The position numbers and the translations under genes were made by a program. Positions 53,276 to 61,879 of a stretch of 64,000 nucleotides of DNA are shown in pieces; the stretch's first letter is position 1; each line of letters opens with the position of its first letter. This DNA comes from Geodermatophilus dictyosporus. GTDB taxonomy: Bacteria; Actinomycetota; Actinomycetes; Mycobacteriales; Geodermatophilaceae. Location of the stretch: NCBI RefSeq assembly GCF_900115505.1, contig NZ_FOWQ01000003.1, positions 310,001-374,000 on the forward strand, in the 5' to 3' direction. The notes under the pieces are model-generated. The model ran no database searches and was not told the DNA's origin. It saw only the letters and a list, made by a program, of their open reading frames with translations.

Positions 53276-53689
53276 CTATGCCGGAGGCGCCGGGGCGGGT
53301 GAGAGGTGCTCGTGGACGGCCAGCCACCGCCCGGGCGCCTCCCGCTGGAAGACGATGGTCTCCCGCTCCCGCGTCTCCTCCTGCCCGGCCCGGGTGGAGA
53401 CCGTCGTCTGCACGTCGTGGGTCAGGACGGCGGTGTCCCCGAGCACCTGCACACGGGTGCCGGAGGTCCGGCAGCCGAGCACGTGGAAGTCGTCGTCCCG
53501 CACCCAGGCGGCCCACTCGCGCCGGTACTCCTCCCGGGAGGACAGGAGCCGGTCGGTGCTGTGGAAGAGGAACGTCGCGTCCTCGCGGAAGCAGGCGAGG
53601 TAGGTGTCCACGTCGTCGGCGCCGAAGGCCGCGACGAGGTCGCCGGCCGCCTGCAGCACCTCGGCCGCGACGTCGGGATCCGTGCTCAC
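53276..53689 (-). CDS. SnoaL-like / NTF2-fold protein
   Basis: 137 residues. AGDLVAAFGADDVDTYLACFREDATFLFHST and VLTHDVQTTV...RETIVFQREAPGRWLAVHEHLSP match the NTF2-like cone fold. May bind or turn over the substrate carried by the adjacent permease. GTGA overlap with the permease stop. Confidence 0.83.
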   Translation of the reverse strand: MSTDPDVAAEVLQAAGDLVAAFGADDVDTYLACFREDATFLFHSTDRLLSSREEYRREWAAWVRDDDFHVLGCRTSGTRVQVLGDTAVLTHDVQTTVSTRAGQEETRERETIVFQREAPGRWLAVHEHLSPAPAPPA

Positions 53690-55272
53690 CGGTCCACCTC
53701 CACGGCCTCCGCGGGCGGCGCGAGCGGGGTGCGGCGGCCGGCGCGGTGGACGGAGGCGCGCGGGTCGTCGGTCACCGGGGAAGCCACCCCTTCCCGCGCC
53801 GGGACCAGCCGCGGGCCGGCCGGGCCGAAGACGTAGCGGGGCTCGGGGAAGGCGAAGAGCAGCGCCAGGTAGACGACCGCGGCCAGCCCCAGCGACATGG
53901 GCAGGCTGACGTCCACGCCGCCGGCGGCGTTGCGGAACGGGCCCTCGATCAGCGGCGGGTAGTTGGCGAACAGCAGGCCCGTGACGGCCGCGGGGATCCA
54001 GGCCGCCATCCCGCGCCAGTTGACGCCCTCGGTGAACCAGTAGCGCCCACCGATGCGGCCCTGGTTGAAGACCTGCACGTCGACCGGGGAGTAGTGGCCG
54101 CGGCGCACCCAGTAGCCGATCATCATGATCACCATCCACGGCGTCGTGCAGATGACGATGGCGCCGATGAAGGCGTTCACGCTGGCCAGCAGGTCGAACA
54201 CCAGCCGGCCCACCAGGATGAAGACGAACGCCAGGGTGCCGATGACCAGCGACGCCTGGACACGGTTGAGCCGGGGGAAGACCGAGGAGAAGTCCAGCCC
54301 CGTCCCGTAGAGCGAGGTCACGCCGGTCGACATGCCCCCGAGGAAGGCCACGACCATGAGCAGGACGGCGTACCACAGGGGTGAGACCTGGATGAGCGCG
54401 AAGACGTAGTCGGCCTCGCCCGCCACCAGGGTCGCCGTCCCGACGCCGAACAGGAAGGGCACCAGGGTGGCGAGCTGGCCGACGAAGGTGGCCCCGAGCA
54501 GCCGCGACGGGCGGGTGTCGGCTGGGATGTAGCGCGACCAGTCGCCGAGGAAGGCGCCGAAGCTGACCGGGTTGCCCATGACGATGAGCGCGGAGAGCAC
54601 GAAGGTCGGCCAGAAGCCGCCCAGCGCGTAGGCGTCGGGGCCCGGGTCGTAGCCGAAGTCGAACAGCGTGGCGTAGGCGACCAGGCCGAGCAGCATCAGC
54701 GCCGTGTTGGCCAGCACCACGACCTTGTTGACCAGCAGCATCAGCTGGTAGCCGAAGACCACCACGACGATGACCAGGGCGCCGAGGACGGCGTAGATGA
54801 CCCCGCGGAGCAGGTCGGAGTCACCCGTCCCGAACAGCCGGGTCGAGGCGCCGACCAGGGCGTCCCCGCTGACCCAGACCGAGATCGAGTAGAACGAGAT
54901 GGCGGTCAGCAGGGACAGGAACGAGCCCAGGACCCGGCCGCGGACGCCGAAGTGCGCGCCCGAGGACACGGCGTTGTTCGTGCCGGTGCGCGGGCCGAAG
55001 AGCCCCATCGGCATGAGGATCAGCGCCCCGACCACCACGCCCACGACCGTCGCCGCCACCGCCTCGAGCAGGTCGAGGCCCAGCAGCACCGGGAAGGTGC
55101 CGAGGATGACGGTGGCGAAGGTGTTGGCGCCACCGAACTGGATGCGGAACAGGTCGAAGGGCCTCGACGTCCGCTCGGCATCGGGGATCGTGTCGATCCC
55201 GTGCTGCTCGACCTCGGTGGCCCGCGGTCGCCGCTGTCCGGTCGCCGGCCCGGCGACCTCCGCTCCACTCAT
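53686..55272 (-). CDS. NCS1-family cytosine/purine-type permease
   Basis: 528 residues, about 12 membrane helices. IQFGGANTFATVILGTFP, MGLFGPRTGTNNAVSSGAHFGVRG and DWSRYIPADTRPSRLLG are the NCS1 landmarks. Likely imports a nucleobase, allantoin-like or related N-heterocycle with H+ or Na+. GGGGAG precedes the ATG by 8 bp. Confidence 0.9.
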   Translation of the reverse strand: MSGAEVAGPATGQRRPRATEVEQHGIDTIPDAERTSRPFDLFRIQFGGANTFATVILGTFPVLLGLDLLEAVAATVVGVVVGALILMPMGLFGPRTGTNNAVSSGAHFGVRGRVLGSFLSLLTAISFYSISVWVSGDALVGASTRLFGTGDSDLLRGVIYAVLGALVIVVVVFGYQLMLLVNKVVVLANTALMLLGLVAYATLFDFGYDPGPDAYALGGFWPTFVLSALIVMGNPVSFGAFLGDWSRYIPADTRPSRLLGATFVGQLATLVPFLFGVGTATLVAGEADYVFALIQVSPLWYAVLLMVVAFLGGMSTGVTSLYGTGLDFSSVFPRLNRVQASLVIGTLAFVFILVGRLVFDLLASVNAFIGAIVICTTPWMVIMMIGYWVRRGHYSPVDVQVFNQGRIGGRYWFTEGVNWRGMAAWIPAAVTGLLFANYPPLIEGPFRNAAGGVDVSLPMSLGLAAVVYLALLFAFPEPRYVFGPAGPRLVPAREGVASPVTDDPRASVHRAGRRTPLAPPAEAVEVDR

Positions 55273-55291
55273 GTGTGCTCCCCGTTGAGGC

Positions 55292-55346
55292 GGTGGTCCG
55301 ACCACCGCGGTGCGCAGACAGTAGAGGCGGGTTGCCCAGGAGGCAA
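55292..55346 (-). promoter_or_regulatory. Promoter and operator-like palindromes of the permease operon
   Basis: Leftward TTGCCT (55346-55341), 17 bp, TACTGT (55323-55318). GTTGCC/GGCAAC (55331-55347) overlaps the -35, and GGTGGTC-C-GACCACC (55292-55306) lies just past the start site: two candidate repressor sites. A divergent TTGACA is at 55364-55369. Confidence 0.65.
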
Positions 55347-55522
55347 CGGTGGTTCACCAAGAGTTGACACGACGTGCTGGGATGCGGGGACACGACGAGG
55401 GGGACGCGTCCACCGTCCCCCCGGCGATGCCGTACCCCTGGCGGAACGCGTCGCCGGCCGCCTGCGAGGTCCGGTGGGGCCTCCCCCCGACGCTCGTGGA
55501 CCGCCGTCCCCGAGGAGGCCCG

Positions 55523-56206
55523 GTGACCCGCTCCGTCCCGCCCGTCCGCGACGTCGTGGACCTCTCCCACCCGCTCGACGACGACACCCCGGTCTACCCC
55601 GGGGACCCGGTCGCCCGGTTCAGCCCGGCCACCACCGTGGCGGCCGACGGCTACAACGTCCTGCACGTGCGGATGGGCTCCCAGACCGGGACGCACGTCG
55701 ACGCGCCCTACCACTTCCTGGAGGACGGTCCGCGCATCGACGAGATCCCGCTCGAGTACTTCCTCGGGCCGGCCGTCGTCGCCGACGTCCGCGGGAAGCC
55801 ACCGCGCGGCCGGATCGAGTGGTCCGACCTGGCGCCCTGGGCCGACCGGCTGGGACCCGGGCGGATCCTGCTGCTGCGCACCGGGTGGGACGAGCACTGG
55901 GGCACCGACGCCTACTTCGACCACCCCTACCTGACCGGCGACGCCGCCGCCCGGGTGGTCGCCGCCGGCGTGCGCACCGTGGGGCTCGACGCGCTGAGCC
56001 TCGACGAGACCGTCGTCGACGGCGAGCCCGCGGACGGCTTCGCCGCCCACCTCACGGTGCTCGGCGCCGGAGGTGTCATCGTCGAGAACCTGCGCGACCT
56101 GGGCCGGGTGCCCGCCGTCGACCCGGTGGTCAGCGTGCTGCCGCTGCGGCTGGCCGGCGCCGACGGCGCCCCGGTCCGGGCCGTGGCCTTCCGCCTGCCG
56201 GGCTGA
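55523..56206 (+). CDS. Cyclase-family protein (kynurenine formamidase-like metal hydrolase)
   Basis: 227 residues. VVDLSHPLDDDTPVYPGDP at the start and MGSQTGTHVDAPYHFLEDG, the HxxxDxxxH-like metal site (GTHVDAPYHF), mark the family. It hydrolyses amide or cyclic amide bonds. The frame is open 174 bp further upstream, but GAGGAGG 4 bp before the GTG at 55523 fixes the start. Likely acts with the divergent NCS1 permease. Confidence 0.9.
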   Translation: MTRSVPPVRDVVDLSHPLDDDTPVYPGDPVARFSPATTVAADGYNVLHVRMGSQTGTHVDAPYHFLEDGPRIDEIPLEYFLGPAVVADVRGKPPRGRIEWSDLAPWADRLGPGRILLLRTGWDEHWGTDAYFDHPYLTGDAAARVVAAGVRTVGLDALSLDETVVDGEPADGFAAHLTVLGAGGVIVENLRDLGRVPAVDPVVSVLPLRLAGADGAPVRAVAFRLPG

Positions 56207-56212
56207 GCGCCC

Positions 56213-58909
56213 TCAGAAGACGAGGTCGTCCTCGACGTGCCCGGCGCCCGGGTCGGCCGCCTCGGGCGTCGGGTCCGGTGCCACGGGTGCCCGGCGGGTG
56301 CCGGGCCGGCGCAGGAGGCCGCGGACCGGTCCGGTCGGCGTGACCGGGGTGGCGGCCACGCCGTCGCCGTCCTGGTCGTCGCCGTCCTGGTCGTCGCCGT
56401 CCTGGTCGTCGTCGTCCGCGTCGCCGCTGTCCTCGTCGTCCTCGGCCGTCGCGTCCTCCGCGGCGGCCAGCTCGTCGAGGACCACGTCCAGGACGCGGAC
56501 GGCGCCGGCCTTGTCCAGCGGGTCGTTGCCGTTGCCGCACTTGGGCGACTGGACGCAGGAGGGGCAGCCGGCCTCGCACTCGCAGCTGGCCACGGTGGCG
56601 CGGGTGGCCGTCAGCCAGCGGCGCAGCGCCGCGAACCCCCGCTCGGCGAAGCCCGCGCCGCCGGGGTGGCCGTCGTAGACGAACACCGTCGCGGTGCCGG
56701 TGTCGGGGTGCAGGGCCGTGGACAGGCCGCCGAGGTCCCAGCGGTCGCAGGTCGCCAGCAGCGGCAGGATGCCGATCGCCGCGTGCTCGGCGGCGTGCAG
56801 CGAGCCGGGCAGCGCGAGGTCGTCGACGTCGGCGCGGGCGACCGCGTCGGCGCCCAGGGTGAGCCAGACGGCGCGGGTGCGCAGCTGCCGCGGCGGGAGG
56901 TCCAGCGGGAACTCGGCCAGGACCTCACCGGTGCCCGCCCGCCGCCGCTGGTAGGCCACGACCTGGTTGGTCACGTCGACGACGCCGGTGTGCGCGGCGA
57001 CCGTGCCCAGCCTGCGGGTCCGGTCGGTCGCCACGATGCCCAGGTCGGTGACGTCGCGGGCGACGGTGGTCCACTCCGGCGCCTCGGCGTGCACCACGGC
57101 GCAGGCGTCGTCGAGGTCGAGCTCGTCGACGACGTAGGTCTGGCCGCGGTGCACGTAGAGCGCTCCGGTGTGCACGGTCGCGTGCGCGGCGCCGCCGTCG
57201 ACGGTGCCCAGCAGGCGGCCGGTCCCGCCCTCGATGATCGCCACCGGCTCGCCGCCGCTGCCGCGGATGTCGACGTCGGGACGGCCGCGGCCGGCCCAGT
57301 ACCAGCCGGCGGGCCGCCGCCGCAGCTCACCGGCGGCGACCAGCTGCTCGAGCTGCGCCTCGGCCACCGGGCCGCCGAAGTCGGGCAGGTCGTCGGGCGT
57401 GAGCGGCAGCTCCGCGGCCGCGCAGCACAGCTGCGGACCGAGGACGTAGGGGTTGGCCGGGTCGGTGACCGTGGCCTCGACCGGCCGGCCGAAGACCGCG
57501 CGCGGGTGGTGGGCCAGGTAGTGGTCCAGCGGGTCGTCCCGGGCCACGAAGACGACGAGCGACTCCCGCTGGGCGCGGCCGGCCCGGCCCGCCTGCTGCC
57601 ACAGCGAGGCCAGCGTGCCCGGGTAGCCGGCCAGCACGACCGCGTCCAGCCCGGCGATGTCGATGCCCAGCTCCAGGGCGTTGGTCGTCGCCACGCCGAG
57701 CAGCTCCCCGGCCGACAGGGCGCGCTCGAGCTCGCGCCGCTCCTCGGGCAGGTAGCCGCCGCGGTAGGAGTCGACCCGGCGGACCAGGTCCTCGCGGCCC
57801 CGCTCGGCGAGCAGCCGCCGCGCCTGCTCGGCAACCGACTCGGCGCTGCGCCGGGAGCGGACGAAGGCCAGCGTGCGCGCGCCGCGCTCGACGAGGTCGG
57901 CCAGCAGCCCGGCCGCGTCGGCCGCCGCCGACCGGCGCAGCGGTGCGCCGTGCTCGCCGGTGCGCTCGGTCAGGGGCGGCTCCCAGAGGGCGAAGGTCGC
58001 CCCCGGCCGCGGTGAGCCGTCGTCGGTGACCGCGACGACCGGCGCCCCGACGAGGCGGGTCGCGGCCGCGGCCGGCTCCGCCACGGTCGCCGAGGCCAGC
58101 ACGAACACCGGGTCGGCGCCGTAGCGGCGGCAGATGCGGCGCAGCCGGCGCAGCACGTGCCCGACGTGCGAGCCGAAGACGCCGCGGTAGGCGTGGCACT
58201 CGTCGACGACGACGTAGGCCAGCCGGCGCAGCGTCGAGGACCAGCGCTGGTGGGCCGGGAGCACGCCGCGGTGCAGCATGTCCGGGTTGGTGACGATCCA
58301 CCGCGAGTGCCGGCGCACCCAGTCGCGCTCCTCGGCCGGGGTGTCGCCGTCGTAGGCGGCCGGGCGCACCGAGGGGTCGGCGAGCGCCGCGACCGAGGCG
58401 AGCTGGTCGCGGGCCAGCGCCTTGGTCGGCGCGAGGTAGAGCACGCAGGCGCGCGGGTCCTCCGCGAGCCGGGTCAGCGCGGGCAGCTGGTAGGCCAGCG
58501 ACTTGCCCGATGCCGTCCCCGTGGCCACGACCACCGACGTGCCGTCGTGCGCCAGCTGGGCGGCCTCCACCTGGTGCCGCCACGGCTCGCGGACCCCCGC
58601 CTCCTCCAGCCGCAGGCGCAGCGCCGGGTCCACCCAGGCCGGCCAGGGCAGCGTGCGGCTCTCCCGCACGGCCAGGCGGTGCACGTGGGTGACCGGGTGC
58701 TCCTCGTCGGGGGTGCCGGCGAGGAGCTCGTCGAGGAGCTCGCCACCGGGCGGGGCGGCCGCCGGCGCGAGCCCCTCGGACCCGTGCGCGGCCGCCGTCG
58801 TGTGGACCGCCGGGGTGCCCGGTGCCGGCCCCCGGCGGGCGTCGCCCCCTGGTGCACCCTCCTGACCGGTTGGGGGAGCAGCCGGCCGGACCGGGTGGAG
58901 CGTGGTCAC
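56213..58909 (-). CDS. SftH/MrfA-type superfamily II DNA helicase
   Basis: 898 residues. Walker A GTASGKS (131-137), DECH (236-239), SATVAEP (III), then LGIDIAGLDAVVLAGYPG and QQAGRAGRAQ. DUF1998 carries CECEAGCPSCVQSPKCGNGN (about 776-795) with four Cys for zinc. Mycobacterial SftH is a 3'-to-5' translocase; B. subtilis MrfA repairs mitomycin damage. No MrfB-like nuclease is adjacent. The tail has Asp-rich repeats. Start at GTG 58909 by homology. Confidence 0.92.
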   Translation of the reverse strand: MTTLHPVRPAAPPTGQEGAPGGDARRGPAPGTPAVHTTAAAHGSEGLAPAAAPPGGELLDELLAGTPDEEHPVTHVHRLAVRESRTLPWPAWVDPALRLRLEEAGVREPWRHQVEAAQLAHDGTSVVVATGTASGKSLAYQLPALTRLAEDPRACVLYLAPTKALARDQLASVAALADPSVRPAAYDGDTPAEERDWVRRHSRWIVTNPDMLHRGVLPAHQRWSSTLRRLAYVVVDECHAYRGVFGSHVGHVLRRLRRICRRYGADPVFVLASATVAEPAAAATRLVGAPVVAVTDDGSPRPGATFALWEPPLTERTGEHGAPLRRSAAADAAGLLADLVERGARTLAFVRSRRSAESVAEQARRLLAERGREDLVRRVDSYRGGYLPEERRELERALSAGELLGVATTNALELGIDIAGLDAVVLAGYPGTLASLWQQAGRAGRAQRESLVVFVARDDPLDHYLAHHPRAVFGRPVEATVTDPANPYVLGPQLCCAAAELPLTPDDLPDFGGPVAEAQLEQLVAAGELRRRPAGWYWAGRGRPDVDIRGSGGEPVAIIEGGTGRLLGTVDGGAAHATVHTGALYVHRGQTYVVDELDLDDACAVVHAEAPEWTTVARDVTDLGIVATDRTRRLGTVAAHTGVVDVTNQVVAYQRRRAGTGEVLAEFPLDLPPRQLRTRAVWLTLGADAVARADVDDLALPGSLHAAEHAAIGILPLLATCDRWDLGGLSTALHPDTGTATVFVYDGHPGGAGFAERGFAALRRWLTATRATVASCECEAGCPSCVQSPKCGNGNDPLDKAGAVRVLDVVLDELAAAEDATAEDDEDSGDADDDDQDGDDQDGDDQDGDGVAATPVTPTGPVRGLLRRPGTRRAPVAPDPTPEAADPGAGHVEDDLVF
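56366..56410 (-). repeat. 15-bp tandem repeat in the helicase gene
   Basis: Three perfect copies of GCCGTCCTGGTCGTC (+ strand) encode DDQDG three times in an acidic tail segment beyond the zinc site. Confidence 0.9.
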
Positions 58910-59010
58910 CCCACCACTCTCACACCCGGGGGCAACCGGCTGCGCGCCCCCGACCGCGCTGCGCGACAGGGCGTCGTCGCAAGGGGGGTTCCGCAGAGTG
59001 TGATTCCCGT

Positions 59011-59016
59011 TACATT
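59011..59016 (+). promoter_or_regulatory. -10 element upstream of hppA
   Basis: TACATT lies 100 bp before the ATG, with no good -35. It would give a 5' leader of about 90 nt. Confidence 0.35.
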
Positions 59017-59115
59017 GGCGCGGCGTCCGCGGGTGGAACCCCTGCCCTCGGGCGCGTTCTGCGCCGACCGGGGACGCGGGGCCGCCCGGTGGCACCCGAC
59101 CGCTGGGAGGTCTTG

Positions 59116-61371
59116 ATGCCGGACAGTCATCTCTCCGGCGGGGACGTCGTCCTCGTGACGGCGGCCCTCGTCATCTCGCTCGCTGCTCTGCTCTTCGCCG
59201 GGTCCCTGGTCAGAGCCGTGGTGGCCGCCGACCAGGGCACCACCAGGATGCGCGAGATCGCGCGCGCCGTGCAGGAGGGAGCGGGGGCCTACCTGCGCCG
59301 CCAGTTCCGCACCCTCGGGGTCTTCGCGGTCATCGTCTTCCTGCTGCTCCTGGTCCTCCCGGTCGCCGAGGGCGGCTGGGGCACGCGGATCGGCCGCGCG
59401 GTGTTCTTCCTCGTCGGCGCCCTGTTCTCCGCGGCGGTCGGCTTCATCGGGATGACCCTGGCCACCCGCGGCAACGTCCGCGTGGCCGCCGCGGCCCAGA
59501 CCGGGGGGTACCGGCCGGCCTTCCGCATCGCGTACCGCACCGGCGGCGTCTGCGGCATGATCACCGTCGGCCTGGGCCTGTTCGGCGCCGCGCTGGCGCT
59601 GCTCCTGTTCGACGAGACCGCGCCCGTCGTCCTCGAGGGCTTCGGGTTCGGCGGTGCGCTGCTGGCCATGTTCATGCGCGTCGGCGGCGGCATCTTCACC
59701 AAGGCCGCCGACGTCGGCGCGGACCTGGTGGGCAAGGTCGAGGCCGGCATCCCCGAGGACGACCCGCGCAACGCCGCGACCATCGCCGACAACGTGGGCG
59801 ACAACGTCGGCGACTGCGCCGGGATGGCGGCCGACCTGTTCGAGTCCTACGCCGTCACCCTGGTCGCCGCCCTCATCCTCGGGCAGGTCTTCTTCGGCGC
59901 GGTCGGCATGGTGTTCCCGCTCGTCGTCGCCGCCATCGGCGTCCTCGCCTCGGTCGTCGGCATCCTGGCCAGCAACCCGGGCAAGAACGACTCCAGCGGC
60001 CTGGCGCCCATCAACCGCGGCTTCTTCACCTCCGCGGTCGTCTCCCTCGTGCTCGTCGCCGCCGCGGCCTTCACCGTGCTGCCCAGCGTCGCCGACGTCC
60101 CCGACTCGGTGGTCGACCCGCAGGTCCTCGGCTTCGTCGCGGTCCTCATCGGCATCGTCCTGGCCGCGGCCATCCAGCTGCTCACCGGCTACTTCACCGA
60201 GACCAGCCGCAAGCCGGTCCGCGACGTCGGCCGCAGCTCGCTGACCGGCCCGGCCACCGTCGTCCTCTCGGGCATCTCGCTGGGCCTGGAGTCGGCCGTC
60301 TACGCCGCCCTGCTCATCGGCGGCGCCGTCTACGGCGCCTTCCTCATCGGCGGGGGCGCGGCGCTCTACGCCGTCGCCCTGGCCGGCTGTGGCCTGCTCA
60401 CCACCGCGGGCGTCATCGTCTCGATGGACACGTTCGGCCCGGTCAGCGACAACGCCCAGGGCATCGCGGAGATGTCGGGGGACATCGACGAGGACGGCGC
60501 CCGCGTGCTCACCGACCTCGACGCGGTCGGCAACACCACCAAGGCGATCACCAAGGGCATCGCGATCGCGACCGCGGTGCTCGCCGCCACCGCGCTGTTC
60601 GGCTCCTACAACCAGCAGGTGCTCGTCGCGCTGGAGGGCGTCGACCTCGGCGAGGCGTTCAGCCTGGTCGAGCCGGACAACGTCGTCGGCGCGGTGATCG
60701 GCGCGGCCGTCGTCTTCCTCTTCTCCGGGCTGGCCATCAACGCCGTCTCCCGCGCGGCGGGGCGGGTGGTCTTCGAGGTCCGCGAGCAGTTCCGCACCCG
60801 CCCGGGGATCATGGACTTCTCCGAGCGGCCGGACTACTCCGCGGTCGTCGACATCTGCACCAAGGACTCGCTCCGGGAGCTGGCGACGCCGGGTCTGCTC
60901 GCCGTGCTCTCCCCCGTGGCGGTCGGCTTCGGCCTCGGCTTCGGGCCGCTCGCGGCCTACCTGGTCGGCGCGATCGCGGCCGGGACGCTGATGGCGGTCT
61001 TCCTCGCCAACTCCGGCGGGGCCTGGGACAACGCCAAGAAGATGGTCGAGGACGGTGCGTTCGGCGGGAAGGGCAGCGAGGCGCACGCGGCCACGGTCAT
61101 CGGCGACACCGTCGGCGACCCGTTCAAGGACACGGCGGGCCCGGCGATCAACCCGCTGATCAAGGTGATGAACCTGGTGGCGCTGCTCATCGCCCCCGCG
61201 GTGGTCGGGCTCTCGGTCGGGGAGGACGCCAACACCACGGTGCGCCTGCTCATCGCCGGGGCCGCGACGCTGGTGGTCGTCGGCGCCGTGGTGGTCTCCA
61301 AGCGCCGCTCGGTCGTCGTCGGCGGGACCACCGACGAGACCGCGGGGTCGCTGACCACGAGCGTTCCCTGA
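59116..61371 (+). CDS. hppA: Membrane-bound H+-translocating pyrophosphatase, K+-independent type
   Basis: 751 residues, about 16 helices. DVGADLVGKVEAGIPEDDPRNAATIADNVGDNVGDCAGMAADLFESY is the PPi site; GDTVGDPFKDTAGPAIN the second acidic block. GNTTKAITKG has Lys476 and Thr479, the pair that marks K+-independent H+ pumps (K+-dependent ones have Ala and Gly). It uses PPi to pump protons. ATG with GGGAGG 8 bp upstream. Confidence 0.95.
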   Translation: MPDSHLSGGDVVLVTAALVISLAALLFAGSLVRAVVAADQGTTRMREIARAVQEGAGAYLRRQFRTLGVFAVIVFLLLLVLPVAEGGWGTRIGRAVFFLVGALFSAAVGFIGMTLATRGNVRVAAAAQTGGYRPAFRIAYRTGGVCGMITVGLGLFGAALALLLFDETAPVVLEGFGFGGALLAMFMRVGGGIFTKAADVGADLVGKVEAGIPEDDPRNAATIADNVGDNVGDCAGMAADLFESYAVTLVAALILGQVFFGAVGMVFPLVVAAIGVLASVVGILASNPGKNDSSGLAPINRGFFTSAVVSLVLVAAAAFTVLPSVADVPDSVVDPQVLGFVAVLIGIVLAAAIQLLTGYFTETSRKPVRDVGRSSLTGPATVVLSGISLGLESAVYAALLIGGAVYGAFLIGGGAALYAVALAGCGLLTTAGVIVSMDTFGPVSDNAQGIAEMSGDIDEDGARVLTDLDAVGNTTKAITKGIAIATAVLAATALFGSYNQQVLVALEGVDLGEAFSLVEPDNVVGAVIGAAVVFLFSGLAINAVSRAAGRVVFEVREQFRTRPGIMDFSERPDYSAVVDICTKDSLRELATPGLLAVLSPVAVGFGLGFGPLAAYLVGAIAAGTLMAVFLANSGGAWDNAKKMVEDGAFGGKGSEAHAATVIGDTVGDPFKDTAGPAINPLIKVMNLVALLIAPAVVGLSVGEDANTTVRLLIAGAATLVVVGAVVVSKRRSVVVGGTTDETAGSLTTSVP

Positions 61372-61403
61372 TCCCACGCCGCCTGATCTCACGCCGCGAG
61401 CCT

Positions 61404-61426
61404 CCGCCCGGTGTCCTGCCGGGCGG
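61404..61426 (+). terminator. hppA terminator hairpin
   Basis: CCGCCCGG (61404-61411) and CCGGGCGG (61419-61426), 7-nt loop, 33 bp after the stop. Confidence 0.6.
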
Positions 61427-61442
61427 GGCCCGCGGTGGCGGC

Positions 61443-61468
61443 TGTGGACCGGCACCGGGGCTGTGGAC
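61443..61468 (-). promoter_or_regulatory. Paired TCCACA boxes (inverted) upstream of the WXG100-like gene
   Basis: TGTGGAC at 61443-61449 and 61462-61468, 19 bp apart, as at 47569 and 52137 but on the other strand. The gene starts 84 bp downstream. Confidence 0.55.
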
Positions 61469-61552
61469 GGCGACGGGGCCGGTGCCGTCCTCCGCTCCTA
61501 GCGTCCGCGGCGCCGGTCCAGATCGGGCCGGCGCCGACGCCGGGAGGGTCCC

Positions 61553-61879
61553 TTGTCCGTGGAGATCGCCGTCCAACTCGACGCGGTCCAGGCGCTCGGT
61601 GAGGAGCTGACCGCCCTCGCCGCCGAGCTGTCCGGGGACGCCGACCTCTGCCGGTCCACCGCCGTGTCGCTGGCGACGGCGACCCCCGGCGAGGTGGCCG
61701 AGCACGCCGGCGCCACCGGACAGGCGTGGGTGACCCTCGTCGACGCGGTGGCCGCCGGGGCCGCCGCGGCCGGGCAGACGCTGCTCGCGGCGGTGCACGC
61801 CTACCGCCTGCTCGACGCGGCCGTGTCCGACCGGCTGCTCGCCCAGCGGGCCGCGGGCGCCGCCGGGGCGACGGCGTGA
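61553..61879 (+). CDS. WXG100/ESX-like small helical protein
   Basis: 108 residues, two long Ala-rich helices with a Trp in the turn (TGQAWVTLVDA; strict WxG is not kept). The C-terminus has AYRLLDAAVSDRL, where YRLLD fits the YxxxD/E export signal of type VII secretion. GGGAGGG lies 5 bp before the TTG at 61553; GTG 61559 is an alternative. 4-bp overlap with the next gene. Confidence 0.65.
   Translation: MSVEIAVQLDAVQALGEELTALAAELSGDADLCRSTAVSLATATPGEVAEHAGATGQAWVTLVDAVAAGAAAAGQTLLAAVHAYRLLDAAVSDRLLAQRAAGAAGATA

Noticed and set aside
55349..55522. Upstream extension of the cyclase gene
   Set aside because: No family similarity, and GAGGAGG directly precedes the GTG at 55523; the stretch is promoter DNA.
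58906..61455. An 849-codon minus-strand frame opposite hppA
   Set aside because: Asp/Glu/Gly/Arg-rich antisense shadow of a clear H+-pyrophosphatase.
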